Positions 16,491-24,775 of a DNA stretch of 64,000 nucleotides are shown here, piece after piece. The notes beneath the pieces were generated by a model. The model was not told where the DNA came from, did not search any database, and was given only the letters and a program-made list of their open reading frames with translations. How positions within the stretch are numbered: the first letter of the stretch is position 1; every line of letters begins with the position of its first letter. A program made the translations under genes and the position numbers. Source of the DNA: Faecalicatena absiana (GTDB lineage Bacteria > Bacillota > Bacilli > Lactobacillales > Lactobacillaceae); contig JAEDAG010000001.1 in assembly GCA_017309015.1 (NCBI GenBank), positions 113,499-177,498 of the forward strand, written 5' to 3'.

Positions 16491-17415
16491 CGATCCTTCC
16501 CTCCTCCAATAATTCAGCCAAATGCTCTTCCCAGCTGGCAAAGCTGGACCGCTTGGCGCGCGCGACTTCCCGGGCCAGATCCGCCCCTGCGGCAATGTCC
16601 AGCAGGCAGGCTGGCCCGCCTTCAGCCGGCAAAAGCCGCTGGTAGGACACGGCCGTCAGGCAGTTGGCCAGGGCATTGGTCCCAATCCCTAGGCTCTCCA
16701 GGCGCGAAATCGTCTGGTAGGTGCTCTTGGCGTGGACCGTGGCCAGGACCAGGTGCCCGCTTAAGGCGGCATCAATGGCCAGATGGGCCGTCTCGCCGTC
16801 GCGGATCTCCCCGATGATCAAGACATCCGGCCGGTGGCGCAGGGCCGCCTTCAAAAGGCTGGCATAGCTGATTCCAGCCGGCAGGTTGACCTGGGTCTGC
16901 AGGAAGCTGCTCTCATGCACTTCAACCGGGTCTTCAATCGTCATCACGATCCGGGTCTGGCTCAGCCTTCTGGCCAATTCATACATAGTGGTGGTCTTCC
17001 CTGACCCCGTTGGACCGCTGGTGACGATCAAGCCCCGCTTCTTGCATAATTCGGCCAGGCGGGTAAACTGGTCCGGGAAAAAATACCTGCTTCCACTGAT
17101 CCCATAGATCACCCGGATGACCAGGGACTCCTCGCCCCGGTAGTCGCCCAGGCTCGACAAGCGCAGCCAGCACTTGTCAAAAGACATGGCTCCCACCTGT
17201 GGCCGCCGGTGCTCTGAGATATCCATCTGCGCGGCATACTTGAACCAGCTGATCAACTCGCTTCCCGCCTGCTTGGACAGGTCTTCCAGCTTCACTGGCT
17301 CCCTGGATCGCAGCTTGACTTCGCAGCTTTCCTCCTTGGGCAGGAAGAAAATATCGCTGGCTCTAGCGGCAAGCGCCGCCCGCAGAATTTTTTCGGCAGT
17401 TTCTTTGACTTTCAT
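16456..17415 (-). CDS. comGA: ComGA, competence pilus assembly ATPase
   Basis: A 319-residue GspE/PilB-type secretion ATPase: Walker A GPTGSGKTTT (about 136-145), Asp box TIEDPVE, Walker B-like LIIGEIRDGET and His box ATVHAKST. First gene of the comG series. AGGAGG lies 7 bases before the ATG. I find no good sigma-70 promoter in the 90 bases upstream, which fits control by an alternative competence sigma factor (inference). Confidence 0.92.
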   Translation of the reverse strand: MKVKETAEKILRAALAARASDIFFLPKEESCEVKLRSREPVKLEDLSKQAGSELISWFKYAAQMDISEHRRPQVGAMSFDKCWLRLSSLGDYRGEESLVIRVIYGISGSRYFFPDQFTRLAELCKKRGLIVTSGPTGSGKTTTMYELARRLSQTRIVMTIEDPVEVHESSFLQTQVNLPAGISYASLLKAALRHRPDVLIIGEIRDGETAHLAIDAALSGHLVLATVHAKSTYQTISRLESLGIGTNALANCLTAVSYQRLLPAEGGPACLLDIAAGADLAREVARAKRSSFASWEEHLAELLEEGRIDEAVADQFAQG

Positions 17416-17507
17416 GACGGTTCCTCCTCTATTTTTTCCGTCCTATAAGCTATTACACGAAAAAAACGGATTTTACCGAAAAAAGTTCAAAAATTTTTCC
17501 AGACGCC

Positions 17508-17541
17508 AAAAAAGCCGCCTGACTCTCGTCAAGCGGCTTTC
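17508..17541 (-). terminator. Intrinsic terminator of yebC
   Basis: On the minus strand AAAGCCGC-TTGAC and GTCA-GGCGGC form a stem followed by six T. It lies about 20 bases after the yebC stop and insulates comGA. Confidence 0.8.
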
Positions 17542-17558
17542 GCTAAATGCATGTTTAA

Positions 17559-18293
17559 TTATTCTTCGTCGTCATCAGCAGCGGCAGTGTATACGTTTGA
17601 TACATCGTCGTCGTCTTCAAGGGCGTCGATCAAGTGTTGGTATTGTTCCTTCTTGTCTGCTGGAACTGGCGTGGTGTTTTGTGGAATCATCGTCAATTCT
17701 GAAACAGCCAGCTTGTAACCAGCCTTTTCCAGAGCGTCACGAACCTCAGTGAATTGCTTGGCATCAGTGTAGATTTCGTAGGCATCGTCACTGGTCTGCA
17801 AGTCGTCACCGCCGGCTTCCATAACGTCCATCAGCATTTGGTCTTCGTCAGCGTCAGTAGTGGACCGGTCAATTACGATGTAGCCCTTGCGGTCAAACAT
17901 GTAAGAAACTGAGCCGGTAGCGCCAAGGCTGCCGCCGTTGCGGGTGAAGGCAACGCGAACTGAAGAAGCAGTCCGGTTCTTGTTGTCAGTCAAGGCTTCC
18001 ACCAAAACTGCAACGCCGCCTGGAGCGTAGCCTTCGTAGGTTACTTCGTCGTAGTGTTCGTCGGAGTTCCCTTCAGCCTTCTTGATCGCACGTTGAATGT
18101 TGTCCTTTGGCATGTTGGCAGCACGTGCCTTGTCCATGACCAAACGCAAGCTTGGATTACCTGAAGGGTCAGGACCACCACTCTTTGCAGCCATGTAAAT
18201 TTCACGAGAAAGCTTTTGGAAGACTTTCCCTCTCTTAGCGTCTTGCGCATTCTTGCGGCCTTGAATATTGTGCCATTTTGAATGTCCTGACAT
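17559..18293 (-). CDS. yebC: YebC/PmpR family protein
   Basis: A 244-residue member of the YebC/PmpR family, starting [23 protein letters not shown] as nearly all members do. Members of this family have been described as DNA-binding regulators and, more recently, as helpers of translation through proline-rich stretches. The acidic C-terminus ([18 protein letters not shown]) is also typical. Single-gene unit; GGATC-type purines lie before the ATG, weaker than at neighbouring genes. Confidence 0.93.
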   Translation of the reverse strand: MSGHSKWHNIQGRKNAQDAKRGKVFQKLSREIYMAAKSGGPDPSGNPSLRLVMDKARAANMPKDNIQRAIKKAEGNSDEHYDEVTYEGYAPGGVAVLVEALTDNKNRTASSVRVAFTRNGGSLGATGSVSYMFDRKGYIVIDRSTTDADEDQMLMDVMEAGGDDLQTSDDAYEIYTDAKQFTEVRDALEKAGYKLAVSELTMIPQNTTPVPADKKEQYQHLIDALEDDDDVSNVYTAAADDDEE

Positions 18294-18375
18294 TTAGGAT
18301 CCTTCTTTCTTTATCTTAATCTAGTCAACTTTTTTATCATAACTCAGGTATGGCAGAAATTCAACGCTTACTCCC

Positions 18376-18897
18376 TTAAATAGCCGACTTTTTTCGCTCA
18401 GCCCGCCCTTTCAGCAGGTAATAAATGACCGCCAGGACAATGGCCAAACAAGCCCCGCTGGCGTCCAGCATCACGTCATGCACGGTCGGCGTCCGGTCCC
18501 CGGTCAGAAACTGGTGGAATTCATCCATCGCCGCGAAGGCAAAGGCGGTAGCCCAGACAAAGAAGGGACCGGTCCAGCTAATGACGAAGACCCGCCGTAA
18601 GCCCAAGTAGGCAAACAAGCCATATAAAAAATAGCTGCCAAAATGGGCCGTTTTCCGGACCACGAACTGGGTAAAGCCAGCTGACCCGTCGGTCTTGACA
18701 TTGTGCCAGACCCCGCCGTAATAGATGTTGAGCCGCTGGATCCAATCCTCCAGCCAGCCCAGGTAGGTGTGGATGAAGCCCGGCTTCATTTTCTGCTCAT
18801 GATAGGTCATTGAGCTGGAGACAAACAGCATGGCCAAGACGGCCAGAGCCAGGAGGAGGTAGACTTTTTCTCTTTTGCTAAACTTAAAATCATTCAT
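18376..18897 (-). CDS. VanZ-like membrane protein
   Basis: About 173 residues with membrane segments near 12-30, 75-95, 105-122 and 140-160, and the VanZ-type motifs KTAHFGSYFLYGLFAYLG and DEFHQFLTGDRTPTVHDVMLDASGA. The start at 18897 (MNDFKFSKREKVY) is chosen by homology to the family, as no strong ribosome-binding site is visible. VanZ-like proteins occur widely outside resistance operons; there are no glycopeptide-resistance genes nearby. Confidence 0.8.
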   Translation of the reverse strand: MNDFKFSKREKVYLLLALAVLAMLFVSSSMTYHEQKMKPGFIHTYLGWLEDWIQRLNIYYGGVWHNVKTDGSAGFTQFVVRKTAHFGSYFLYGLFAYLGLRRVFVISWTGPFFVWATAFAFAAMDEFHQFLTGDRTPTVHDVMLDASGACLAIVLAVIYYLLKGRAERKKSAI

Positions 18898-18931
18898 GCT
18901 GTTTATTTTACCATCAATCAGGAGCTGTTCC

Positions 18932-18960
18932 TTGACTTTTGCAATTTTTTCCCGTATTCT
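18932..18960 (+). promoter_or_regulatory. Predicted promoter of the metal-binding lipoprotein gene
   Basis: TTGACT (18932-18937) and TATTCT (18955-18960) with a 17-base spacer, about 44 bases before the start codon and just upstream of a perfect inverted repeat. Confidence 0.6.
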
Positions 18961-18965
18961 AATAT

Positions 18966-18988
18966 GATTTGCAGGCGGGCTGCAAATC
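18966..18988. promoter_or_regulatory. Palindromic operator candidate before the metal-binding lipoprotein
   Basis: A perfect 9-base inverted repeat, GATTTGCAG and CTGCAAATC, separated by 5 bases and placed between the -10 box and the ribosome-binding site, where a repressor would block transcription. It resembles the ATTTGCC...GGCAAAT pattern of manganese-responsive MntR sites, with differences in the centre. The regulator is inferred, not seen. Confidence 0.5.
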
Positions 18989-19003
18989 TTGAAAGGAAAA
19001 GAC

Positions 19004-19891
19004 ATGCAAAGAAAGCACAGACACCTGTTTATCTGGCCGCTGCTTCTGCTGGCCGCTATCTGCCTGGCCGGCTGCGCCAAGAGCCCAAAGAGCTCCGGCA
19101 GCCAGATCAAGATCGTAACCTCAACCAACATCTACGCTGACATCGCCCAGCAAGTCGTGGGCAAATACGGTCAAGCCACGGCCCTGATCGCCAACGGCAA
19201 CTCCGATCCCCACGACTTCGGGCCAACGACGGCTTCCGCCAAGACGGTTGCCGCCGCCGACATCGTGGTCGCCAACGGGATGGGCTACGACAGCTGGATC
19301 CAGAGTCTGGCAGATGCCTCCGACAAGAAGGTCACCAAGGTCGGCGAAGACCTGATGGGGCTGGAAAGCTCTGCCAACCCGCACATCTGGTACAACCTGG
19401 ACATGCCTAAGAAGTACGTGGCCTTCCTGGTCAAAAAGCTGGGCAAGCTGCAGCCAAAGCACGCGGCCTACTTTAAGAAGCAGGGAGCCAGCTACTTGAA
19501 GAAGATCGCCAAGATCGACCAAGTCGCCGACTCAATCGACGGCAAGGCCTCAAAACCGGTCTTCGTCAGCGAGCCCGTGTTTGACTACGCCTTAGAGCGC
19601 ACCGGCTTCAAGATCGGCAACAAGAACTTTGAAGAAGCCACGGAAAAGGAAACCGACCCAAGCGCGGCTGTCATCGCCAAGATGAACGCCGACATCGCCA
19701 AAAAGAAGATCGCCTTTTTCGTCAACAACACCCAAGCCAGCTCCGACATGGTCAAGTCCTTCGTCAAGAAGGCAGAAAAGCAGGGCATCCCGATCATCAA
19801 GGTCCGGGAGACCATGCCTAACGGCACCAGCTATTATAAGTGGATGCTGGGCAACTACCAGCAGCTGGCAAAGCATTCAAGGCAAGAATAG
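19004..19891 (+). CDS. Metal ABC transporter substrate-binding lipoprotein (cluster 9, ZnuA/MntA-like)
   Basis: About 295 residues. A lipoprotein signal peptide with lipobox LAGC is at about residues 15-24. The fold family is shown by TSTNIYADIAQQVVG, the metal-ligand motifs DPHDFGPT and NPHIWYN, and a long linker helix. The family delivers Zn2+ or Mn2+ to an ABC permease. The ATG at 19004 has AAAGGA upstream; a TTG at 18989 would start inside the inverted repeat. No ATPase or permease gene is adjacent, so it is an orphan that must work with a transporter encoded elsewhere. Confidence 0.88.
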   Translation: MQRKHRHLFIWPLLLLAAICLAGCAKSPKSSGSQIKIVTSTNIYADIAQQVVGKYGQATALIANGNSDPHDFGPTTASAKTVAAADIVVANGMGYDSWIQSLADASDKKVTKVGEDLMGLESSANPHIWYNLDMPKKYVAFLVKKLGKLQPKHAAYFKKQGASYLKKIAKIDQVADSIDGKASKPVFVSEPVFDYALERTGFKIGNKNFEEATEKETDPSAAVIAKMNADIAKKKIAFFVNNTQASSDMVKSFVKKAEKQGIPIIKVRETMPNGTSYYKWMLGNYQQLAKHSRQE

Positions 19892-19914
19892 TTAAAAGCG
19901 CCCGCGCCATTATC

Positions 19915-19953
19915 GCAAAAAGCCATGAGCAGTTGATGCTCATGGCTTTTTTT
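19915..19953. terminator. Bidirectional intrinsic terminator
   Basis: AAAAGCCATGAGCA pairs with TGCTCATGGCTTTT, followed by T on the plus strand; it lies between the convergent lipoprotein and patatin genes. Confidence 0.85.
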
Positions 19954-19956
19954 AGC

Positions 19957-20814
19957 TTATTTTTTCACGAAGTCCTTCAAATCAGCAATCCGTGCTTCCG
20001 CGTCCTTGACGCCGACCTGGTAAACGCCCAGCAGGGTCTCGCGGTCGTGCTCCAAGGCTGACACGGAAATGTCCTGGCTGGGCCGGAAGACGAAGGCCTC
20101 GCCCCTGGCCTCTTCAGCAGCGATCTGGGCCAGGGCTTCATTGTATTCAAAAGACCGCCTGTGCAAGCGGTCCACGACGGCTGGGTACTGCTTCAAGAGC
20201 CGGTCCACGACTGGCTGGACCCGGGACGGCTCCTTATGATAGCCGCGCGGCTGGGTCAAGATGACCACGTTCTGCCGGTAGCCGATTCTTTCCATGAATC
20301 TAAAAGGAATCGAGTCGGACACCCCGCCGTCCCAGTAGCGGTGGCTGCCAATTTGGACAGGACGGGCAAAGACGGGAATGGAGGATGAAGCCCGGATCCA
20401 GCGGGCATCCAGCCGCTTACCGTCCTTGAGCTTGTGATAGACCGGCTGGGCCGTCTCCACGTCCGTGGCCACGCACCAGAAATCCATCGGATTGCGGGCA
20501 AAAGCCGCCGTGTCAAAGGGATCATAGACTTCAGGGATCTGCTTATAGCAGAAGTCCGCCCCATACAAGTCCCCAGTCTTCAGCCAGGACCGCCAGCCCT
20601 TAAAGTGGGGGTTAGCCCCGTAGCGCAGGTTGTAGCGCAGAGCCCGCCCCGGCTGCAGAGACTTGTAGTTGCAGCCGAAGGCCACGCCGGCGGAAACGCC
20701 AACCGCGGCGGGGAAAGTAATCCCGTACTTCATCAAAACGTCAATGACGCCAACCGTATACAAGCCACGCATGGCGCCGCCTTCCAGGACCAGACCGTGC
20801 TTTTTTTCCGTCAT
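19957..20814 (-). CDS. Patatin-like phospholipase family protein
   Basis: A 285-residue serine esterase of the patatin family. The oxyanion motif GGAMRG (about 11-16), nucleophile motif GVSAG (about 39-43) and the catalytic DGG (in YWDGGVSDSIP) are all present, so a Ser-Asp dyad hydrolase is likely. No signal peptide. It begins where msrA ends (TAAATG), with GGGGG in the msrA tail acting as ribosome-binding site, so the two are co-translated. Confidence 0.88.
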   Translation of the reverse strand: MTEKKHGLVLEGGAMRGLYTVGVIDVLMKYGITFPAAVGVSAGVAFGCNYKSLQPGRALRYNLRYGANPHFKGWRSWLKTGDLYGADFCYKQIPEVYDPFDTAAFARNPMDFWCVATDVETAQPVYHKLKDGKRLDARWIRASSSIPVFARPVQIGSHRYWDGGVSDSIPFRFMERIGYRQNVVILTQPRGYHKEPSRVQPVVDRLLKQYPAVVDRLHRRSFEYNEALAQIAAEEARGEAFVFRPSQDISVSALEHDRETLLGVYQVGVKDAEARIADLKDFVKK

Positions 20815-21342
20815 TTACTTCCCCCAGTGCTCCTTGATAAACTGCTCCCGGCCGCCAGCCTCTTCTTGGGCGTAGCGCTCCGGATTCTTCTTATAGAACT
20901 CTTGGTGGTAATCTTCAGCCACATAGAAGGGGCCCGCCTTTTCGATCTTGGTTACGATCGGCTGATCAAAGCGGCCGCTGGCGGCCAGCTCAGCCTTAGA
21001 CTTTTCAGCCGCGGCCTTTTGGGCGGGCGAATTGTAGAAGATGACCGGCCGGTAGTTGTCGCCCCGGTCCTGGAACTGGCCCATGGCGTCGGTTGGGTCA
21101 GTCACCTGCCAGTAGTAGCCCAGCAACTGCTCATAGGACATCAGGCTGGGATCAAAAGTGATCTTGACTGCTTCCGTATGCCCGGTTTTCCCGCTTTTGA
21201 CCTCTTCATAAGCCGGAAAGGCCACGTGGCCTCCGGTATAGCCCGCAACGACGCTCTCAATTCCAGGCAGGGTATCAAAAGGCTGCACCATGCACCAGAA
21301 GCAGCCGCCCGCGAAAATTGCCGTATCGAGTTTCTTGTCCAT
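20815..21342 (-). CDS. msrA: Peptide methionine-S-sulfoxide reductase A
   Basis: A 175-residue MsrA. It carries the active-site motif GGCFWC at about residues 13-18 and repairs S-epimer methionine sulfoxide with thioredoxin-type reductants. GAGGTGA lies 7 bases before the ATG. It forms a two-gene unit with the patatin gene. Confidence 0.95.
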   Translation of the reverse strand: MDKKLDTAIFAGGCFWCMVQPFDTLPGIESVVAGYTGGHVAFPAYEEVKSGKTGHTEAVKITFDPSLMSYEQLLGYYWQVTDPTDAMGQFQDRGDNYRPVIFYNSPAQKAAAEKSKAELAASGRFDQPIVTKIEKAGPFYVAEDYHQEFYKKNPERYAQEEAGGREQFIKEHWGK

Positions 21343-21500
21343 CTTCGTTCACCTCATGCTCTGAACTTAAAATTTTTGCAACAATGATCAATATTTACCA
21401 ATTATAGCCTAAATTGCTAAAGTGCTCTCATTTTTTGCTCATTAACTTGCATTTAGGATTTTGCTTCCAAAATTAAAAGCGCTGTCATGCATAAATAATA

Positions 21501-21538
21501 TTGATCTTCTTACAAATAGTGGGTAAACTGGTTATGCT
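21501..21538 (+). promoter_or_regulatory. Predicted promoter(s) of the amino-acid permease
   Basis: Two overlapping pairs, each with a 17-base spacer: TTGATC (21501-21506) with TAAACT (21524-21529), and TTACAA (21510-21515) with TATGCT (21533-21538). Either places the start about 100 bases before the permease and upstream of the leader ORF. Confidence 0.55.
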
Positions 21539-21576
21539 TATTTTATTTTACGAAATCTTAAGAAATGGAGATGGCA

Positions 21577-21618
21577 ATGAAATCAACAAACAAGTCGCCG
21601 GCAGCTGCTTTCTGTTAA
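21577..21618 (+). CDS. Candidate leader peptide MKSTNKSPAAAFC upstream of the permease
   Basis: A 13-codon frame with GGAG 6 bases before its ATG, which makes translation credible. It ends in Phe-Cys-TAA, and the stop codon lies inside the 5' arm of the hairpin at 21608-21639 that covers the permease ribosome-binding site. This layout suggests that ribosomes on the leader open or close the hairpin. An in-frame ATG two codons upstream exists but is too close to GGAG. What would stall the ribosome is unknown. Confidence 0.5.
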   Translation: MKSTNKSPAAAFC

Positions 21619-21639
21619 GCAATCAGTCATAACAGAAAG
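21608..21639 (+). promoter_or_regulatory. Hairpin covering the permease ribosome-binding site (candidate attenuator)
   Basis: CTTTCTGTTA (21608-21617) pairs perfectly over 10 bases with TAACAGAAAG (21630-21639) around a 12-base loop. The 3' arm contains most of the AGAAAGG site that serves the permease ATG at 21648. A run of six T begins 3 bases after the stem, so the same hairpin could also stop transcription. Either mode would be controlled by translation of the leader ORF, whose TAA lies in the 5' arm. Confidence 0.55.
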
Positions 21640-21647
21640 GATTTTTT

Positions 21648-23282
21648 ATGGACGACGAATTAAATATTAAAGGCAAATATATTTCCTGGCCGACCCTGGC
21701 AATGATGGCCTTCGTAACGGTTATCGGCCTGGAAGACATCATGTACAACTTCCAAAACCAAGGGATGGCGGTTATCACCTCCTGGATTTTGATGATGTTC
21801 CTCTACGTGGTGCCATACGCATTGATCGTAGGTCACTTGGGCAGCGTCTTCAACAAAGAAGGCGGCGGCCTGTCCTCCTGGGTCCGGGCAACCGACGGGG
21901 AGTTCCTGGGCTACTTTACCGCCTGGACCTACTGGGCTGCTTCCATCCCTTACGTGGTCGACACGGCCAACTGCCTGCTGGTTGACGTCGGCTGGGGCTT
22001 GACCGGGACTGACGAGTTTGAAAATCCCAAGTTCCTGTCAACAGCCATGTTTACGGCAATCACTTTTGCCATTTTCATTGTCTTGACTTTGGTTGAGCAC
22101 AAGTTTAGCGACTCAATGGAAGTTCTGTCCAATATCGGTGGCTGGGCCATGTTCATCATGACCATCCTCTTCGTCCTGCTGGCCTTCGCCGGCCTGGCCA
22201 AGTCCGGCGGCAAGACCGCTACGCCATTTACCTGGAAGACGATCGTCCCGAAGTTCGACCTGAAATACTTCTCAACCGTCGGGATGCTGATCTATGCCGT
22301 CAACGGGTCTGAGCTGGTTGCCCCTTACGTGACCCGGATGAAGGACCCGAAGCGGGAGTTCCCTAAGGCCATGATCGCCCTGGCCGTCATGACCTGCTTC
22401 TTGACCATTTTTGGCTCAATCGCCCTGGGGATCTACATCGATGCCAACCACATGCCAAACGACCTGAAGATGAACGGTGAATACTACGTCTTCGGCGCCA
22501 TGGGCAAGCAGTTTGGCGTTGGCAACCTTTTGGTCTACATCTACGCCTGGTCATCTTTCTTCTACAACGTCGCCCTCTTGTCCGTCCTGCTGGATGCCAT
22601 GACCAGAATGCTGATTTCCGACACCGGCGACAAGTACATGCCAAAGTTCTTGAAGAAGACCAACAAGGACGGGCTGCCAATCAACGGCTACATCCTGACC
22701 GTCTTCCTGAGTGGCTTCATCATGGTCCTGGGGATCTTCCTACCAGACATGAACGACATCTTCAACTGGCTCTTGAACCTGAACGGGATCATCTCTCCAG
22801 CCGTTACCTGCTGGATCTTCTACTCCTTCATGAAGGTCCGGGGCAAAAATTCCAAGAAGTACCCATCCGTCTACCGCTACATCAAAAACGATACCTTCGC
22901 CTGGTGGGTTGGCTTTGCCCTCCTGGCCGTAACGGCCGTGGCTACTGTCCTGGGCTTCATGCCGCAAGACGTCAAGCAAGGCACTTGGGTTTGGTGGTAT
23001 GAGCTCTCCATCAACATCATCGCCTGCGTGGTCCTGATCGGCTTGGGCGGCATCTTCCCTGGCATTCGCCGGCGCGAGGAAGAATATGGCATTGCCTTTG
23101 ACAAGACCCAATGGATCTGGATGATCGTCCTGGTCCTGGGCTCAATCACCTTCGACGTCTGGCTGGGTGGCACCAAGCTGGCCGCCAGAGTCTGGATCAT
23201 CGCTATTGAAGCCGTGGTTGCCCTGCTCCTGGTTTGGCTGATCGGCCGCCGGGTGCCAAAAGGCGCCAGCAAGCAGGCTTAA
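21648..23282 (+). CDS. APC-superfamily amino-acid permease (YjeM/GadC-like)
   Basis: A 544-residue membrane protein with about 12-14 hydrophobic segments. It belongs to the amino acid-polyamine-organocation superfamily; the start (ISWPTLAMMAFVTVIGLEDIMYNFQNQG), the helix-1 region and the loop VAPYVTRMKDPKREFPKAM resemble the glutamate/GABA antiporter-like branch. The substrate is not determined by sequence. A 13-codon leader ORF and a hairpin that hides its ribosome-binding site lie upstream. The unit ends in the terminator-bearing repeat at 23318-23393. Confidence 0.88.
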   Translation: MDDELNIKGKYISWPTLAMMAFVTVIGLEDIMYNFQNQGMAVITSWILMMFLYVVPYALIVGHLGSVFNKEGGGLSSWVRATDGEFLGYFTAWTYWAASIPYVVDTANCLLVDVGWGLTGTDEFENPKFLSTAMFTAITFAIFIVLTLVEHKFSDSMEVLSNIGGWAMFIMTILFVLLAFAGLAKSGGKTATPFTWKTIVPKFDLKYFSTVGMLIYAVNGSELVAPYVTRMKDPKREFPKAMIALAVMTCFLTIFGSIALGIYIDANHMPNDLKMNGEYYVFGAMGKQFGVGNLLVYIYAWSSFFYNVALLSVLLDAMTRMLISDTGDKYMPKFLKKTNKDGLPINGYILTVFLSGFIMVLGIFLPDMNDIFNWLLNLNGIISPAVTCWIFYSFMKVRGKNSKKYPSVYRYIKNDTFAWWVGFALLAVTAVATVLGFMPQDVKQGTWVWWYELSINIIACVVLIGLGGIFPGIRRREEEYGIAFDKTQWIWMIVLVLGSITFDVWLGGTKLAARVWIIAIEAVVALLLVWLIGRRVPKGASKQA

Positions 23283-23317
23283 GGCAAAATGCGCAAAACA
23301 GGCTAGCCAAATAAAGA

Positions 23318-23393
23318 ACTAACGAATTAAAAAGGCTTCTAGAAGTGACAAAACTTCTGGAAGCCTTTTTTATATATCTCAAATCACAGCAGA
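23318..23393. repeat. Dispersed repeat with bidirectional terminator (copy 2, inverted)
   Basis: Inverted copy of the element at 4796-4867, with the same hairpin core (about 23327-23370) and the same flanks CTAACGAAT and TATCTCAAA. It terminates the permease transcript on the plus strand and could stop minus-strand transcription as well. Confidence 0.8.
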
Positions 23394-23400
23394 GAGATGT

Positions 23401-24057
23401 TTAATAGACTGGACGGGTATAGCCTGCGGTCTCCGGCTGCACGATGCCAACGCTGGCAAAGGCCGCAAAGGATGGATCCGCCATCGCCTTCAAGACCAGG
23501 TCAGCCACTGAGCTTCTGGAGACGGAGACTCCTTCAAAGGTCTCCCCCCGCTCAGTAGTGACGTACTTGACGTCTGGCCAGTTGGTCAAAGCCGGCATTC
23601 TGATCAGGGTGTAGTTCAGGCCTGACTGCTCCAGCCGCTGGCCGGCTTCTCTGGCAGGCAGGAAGCGGCCGCTGCCGACCATTTCGTCGACCCAGCAGCC
23701 AAATTCGCCAGGGATCTCATAATACAGGCCAGCCAAGCTGAGGGCAATCACGCGCCCAAAGCCATTCTCTTTGCTGGCCTTGACCAAGTTCTTAGTCGTT
23801 GGCGTAAACTTGCGGTCATCCACTTTAGCCAAAAAGACCAGGTCCGCGTCTTTGGTTGCCGTCAATACGGCCTCGTAGTCCCGGCTGCTGCCGGAAATAA
23901 TGGTCACGCGGCCATTGCCCTGCAGTTCAGCCAGCTTTTCCGACATTTCTGCCAGCAAGGTCAATTGAACGTCCGCGAACCGTTCCTCGCTCAGCAGGCG
24001 CTTGATGACCAGACCGGCAATCCGGCCGCTTGGGTGCAAAATCGTAAATCTTCTCAT
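23401..24057 (-). CDS. NAD(P)-binding Rossmann protein, atypical SDR / NmrA-like
   Basis: A 218-residue protein of the family annotated NAD(P)H-binding or SDR a-type. The N-terminal glycine motif is altered (HPSGRIAGLVIKRLL in place of GATGxxG). It has no YxxxK pair, and the C-terminus carries an SRSSVADLVLKAM segment typical of NmrA-like proteins. Such proteins can act as redox sensors or oxidoreductases; no role is clear here. AAGGAAT lies upstream of the ATG. Single gene. Confidence 0.75.
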   Translation of the reverse strand: MRRFTILHPSGRIAGLVIKRLLSEERFADVQLTLLAEMSEKLAELQGNGRVTIISGSSRDYEAVLTATKDADLVFLAKVDDRKFTPTTKNLVKASKENGFGRVIALSLAGLYYEIPGEFGCWVDEMVGSGRFLPAREAGQRLEQSGLNYTLIRMPALTNWPDVKYVTTERGETFEGVSVSRSSVADLVLKAMADPSFAAFASVGIVQPETAGYTRPVY

Positions 24058-24153
24058 AGAACCTATTCCTTACTAATGCACAACAATTGCTAATTGTTGC
24101 TGCTAATTACTTAATTACTTTTATCCAAAATAGATTCTACTACATTTTGCCAG

Positions 24154-24636
24154 CTATTGGGCCAAATCCTTTTTAACCGTTTCCAGCAAGGCCTCGCAGC
24201 CCTCCCTGATTTGCTTGAAGGCCGTCGCAAAGTCATTGGTGTACCACGGGTCGTCTATATCGGCAAAGCTGCCGGTGAACTGGCGCAGCTTCACTTCTTT
24301 GCGGTCTGGATCCCCGCCGGTAATCCGGTTCATGTCCAGCAGATTCTCTGAGTCCATGGCAATCAAGTAGTCATACTTGCCATAGTCTTCCTTGGTCATC
24401 AAGGTCGCGTAGTGCTGGCCAAAAGGCACGTGCTGCTTGCTCAGCTCCCGCTGGGCCCGCGGATCGATCGGGTTCCCATAGCCGCCAGCATTGATCTCAT
24501 CGCTGGTCGTAGCCGCGGAGGCAACTTCAACCTGGTCCGCCAGGCCATTTTGTGCTAAGAGCTGCTTCATGGTAAATTCCGCCATGGGCGACCGGCAGAT
24601 ATTGCCATGGCACACAAATAAGATCTTCTTCATCAC
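24154..24636 (-). CDS. Low-molecular-weight protein tyrosine phosphatase
   Basis: A 160-residue LMW-PTP. The phosphate loop VCHGNICRSPMAE gives the CX5R signature, and DPWY near residue 130 supplies the general acid. It removes phosphate from protein tyrosines; in Gram-positives such enzymes often control exopolysaccharide kinases, none of which is nearby. GAGGT precedes the tandem ATG. Confidence 0.92.
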   Translation of the reverse strand: MMKKILFVCHGNICRSPMAEFTMKQLLAQNGLADQVEVASAATTSDEINAGGYGNPIDPRAQRELSKQHVPFGQHYATLMTKEDYGKYDYLIAMDSENLLDMNRITGGDPDRKEVKLRQFTGSFADIDDPWYTNDFATAFKQIREGCEALLETVKKDLAQ

Positions 24637-24719
24637 GTCTACCTCTTTTTTATTATCTGTTTTAGACAGCTGGCTTTAATTTGATTGGCCTATATTATAC
24701 CATTTCCAGGCTTTTGCCC

Positions 24720-24764
24720 GAAAAAAAGAGTCCTCTTCTTTGCAGAAAAGGACTCTTGCTTTGC
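24720..24764 (-). terminator. Intrinsic terminator after the c-di-GMP protein pair
   Basis: On the minus strand AAGAGTCCT pairs with AGGACTCTT, followed by seven T, 12 bases after the stop of the 24776-29014 gene. Confidence 0.85.
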
Positions 24765-24775
24765 AATTTTGCGGG

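Noticed and set aside
18376-18897. Glycopeptide-resistance gene vanZ
   Set aside because: VanZ-like proteins are common in lactobacilli outside van operons, and no van genes are nearby.
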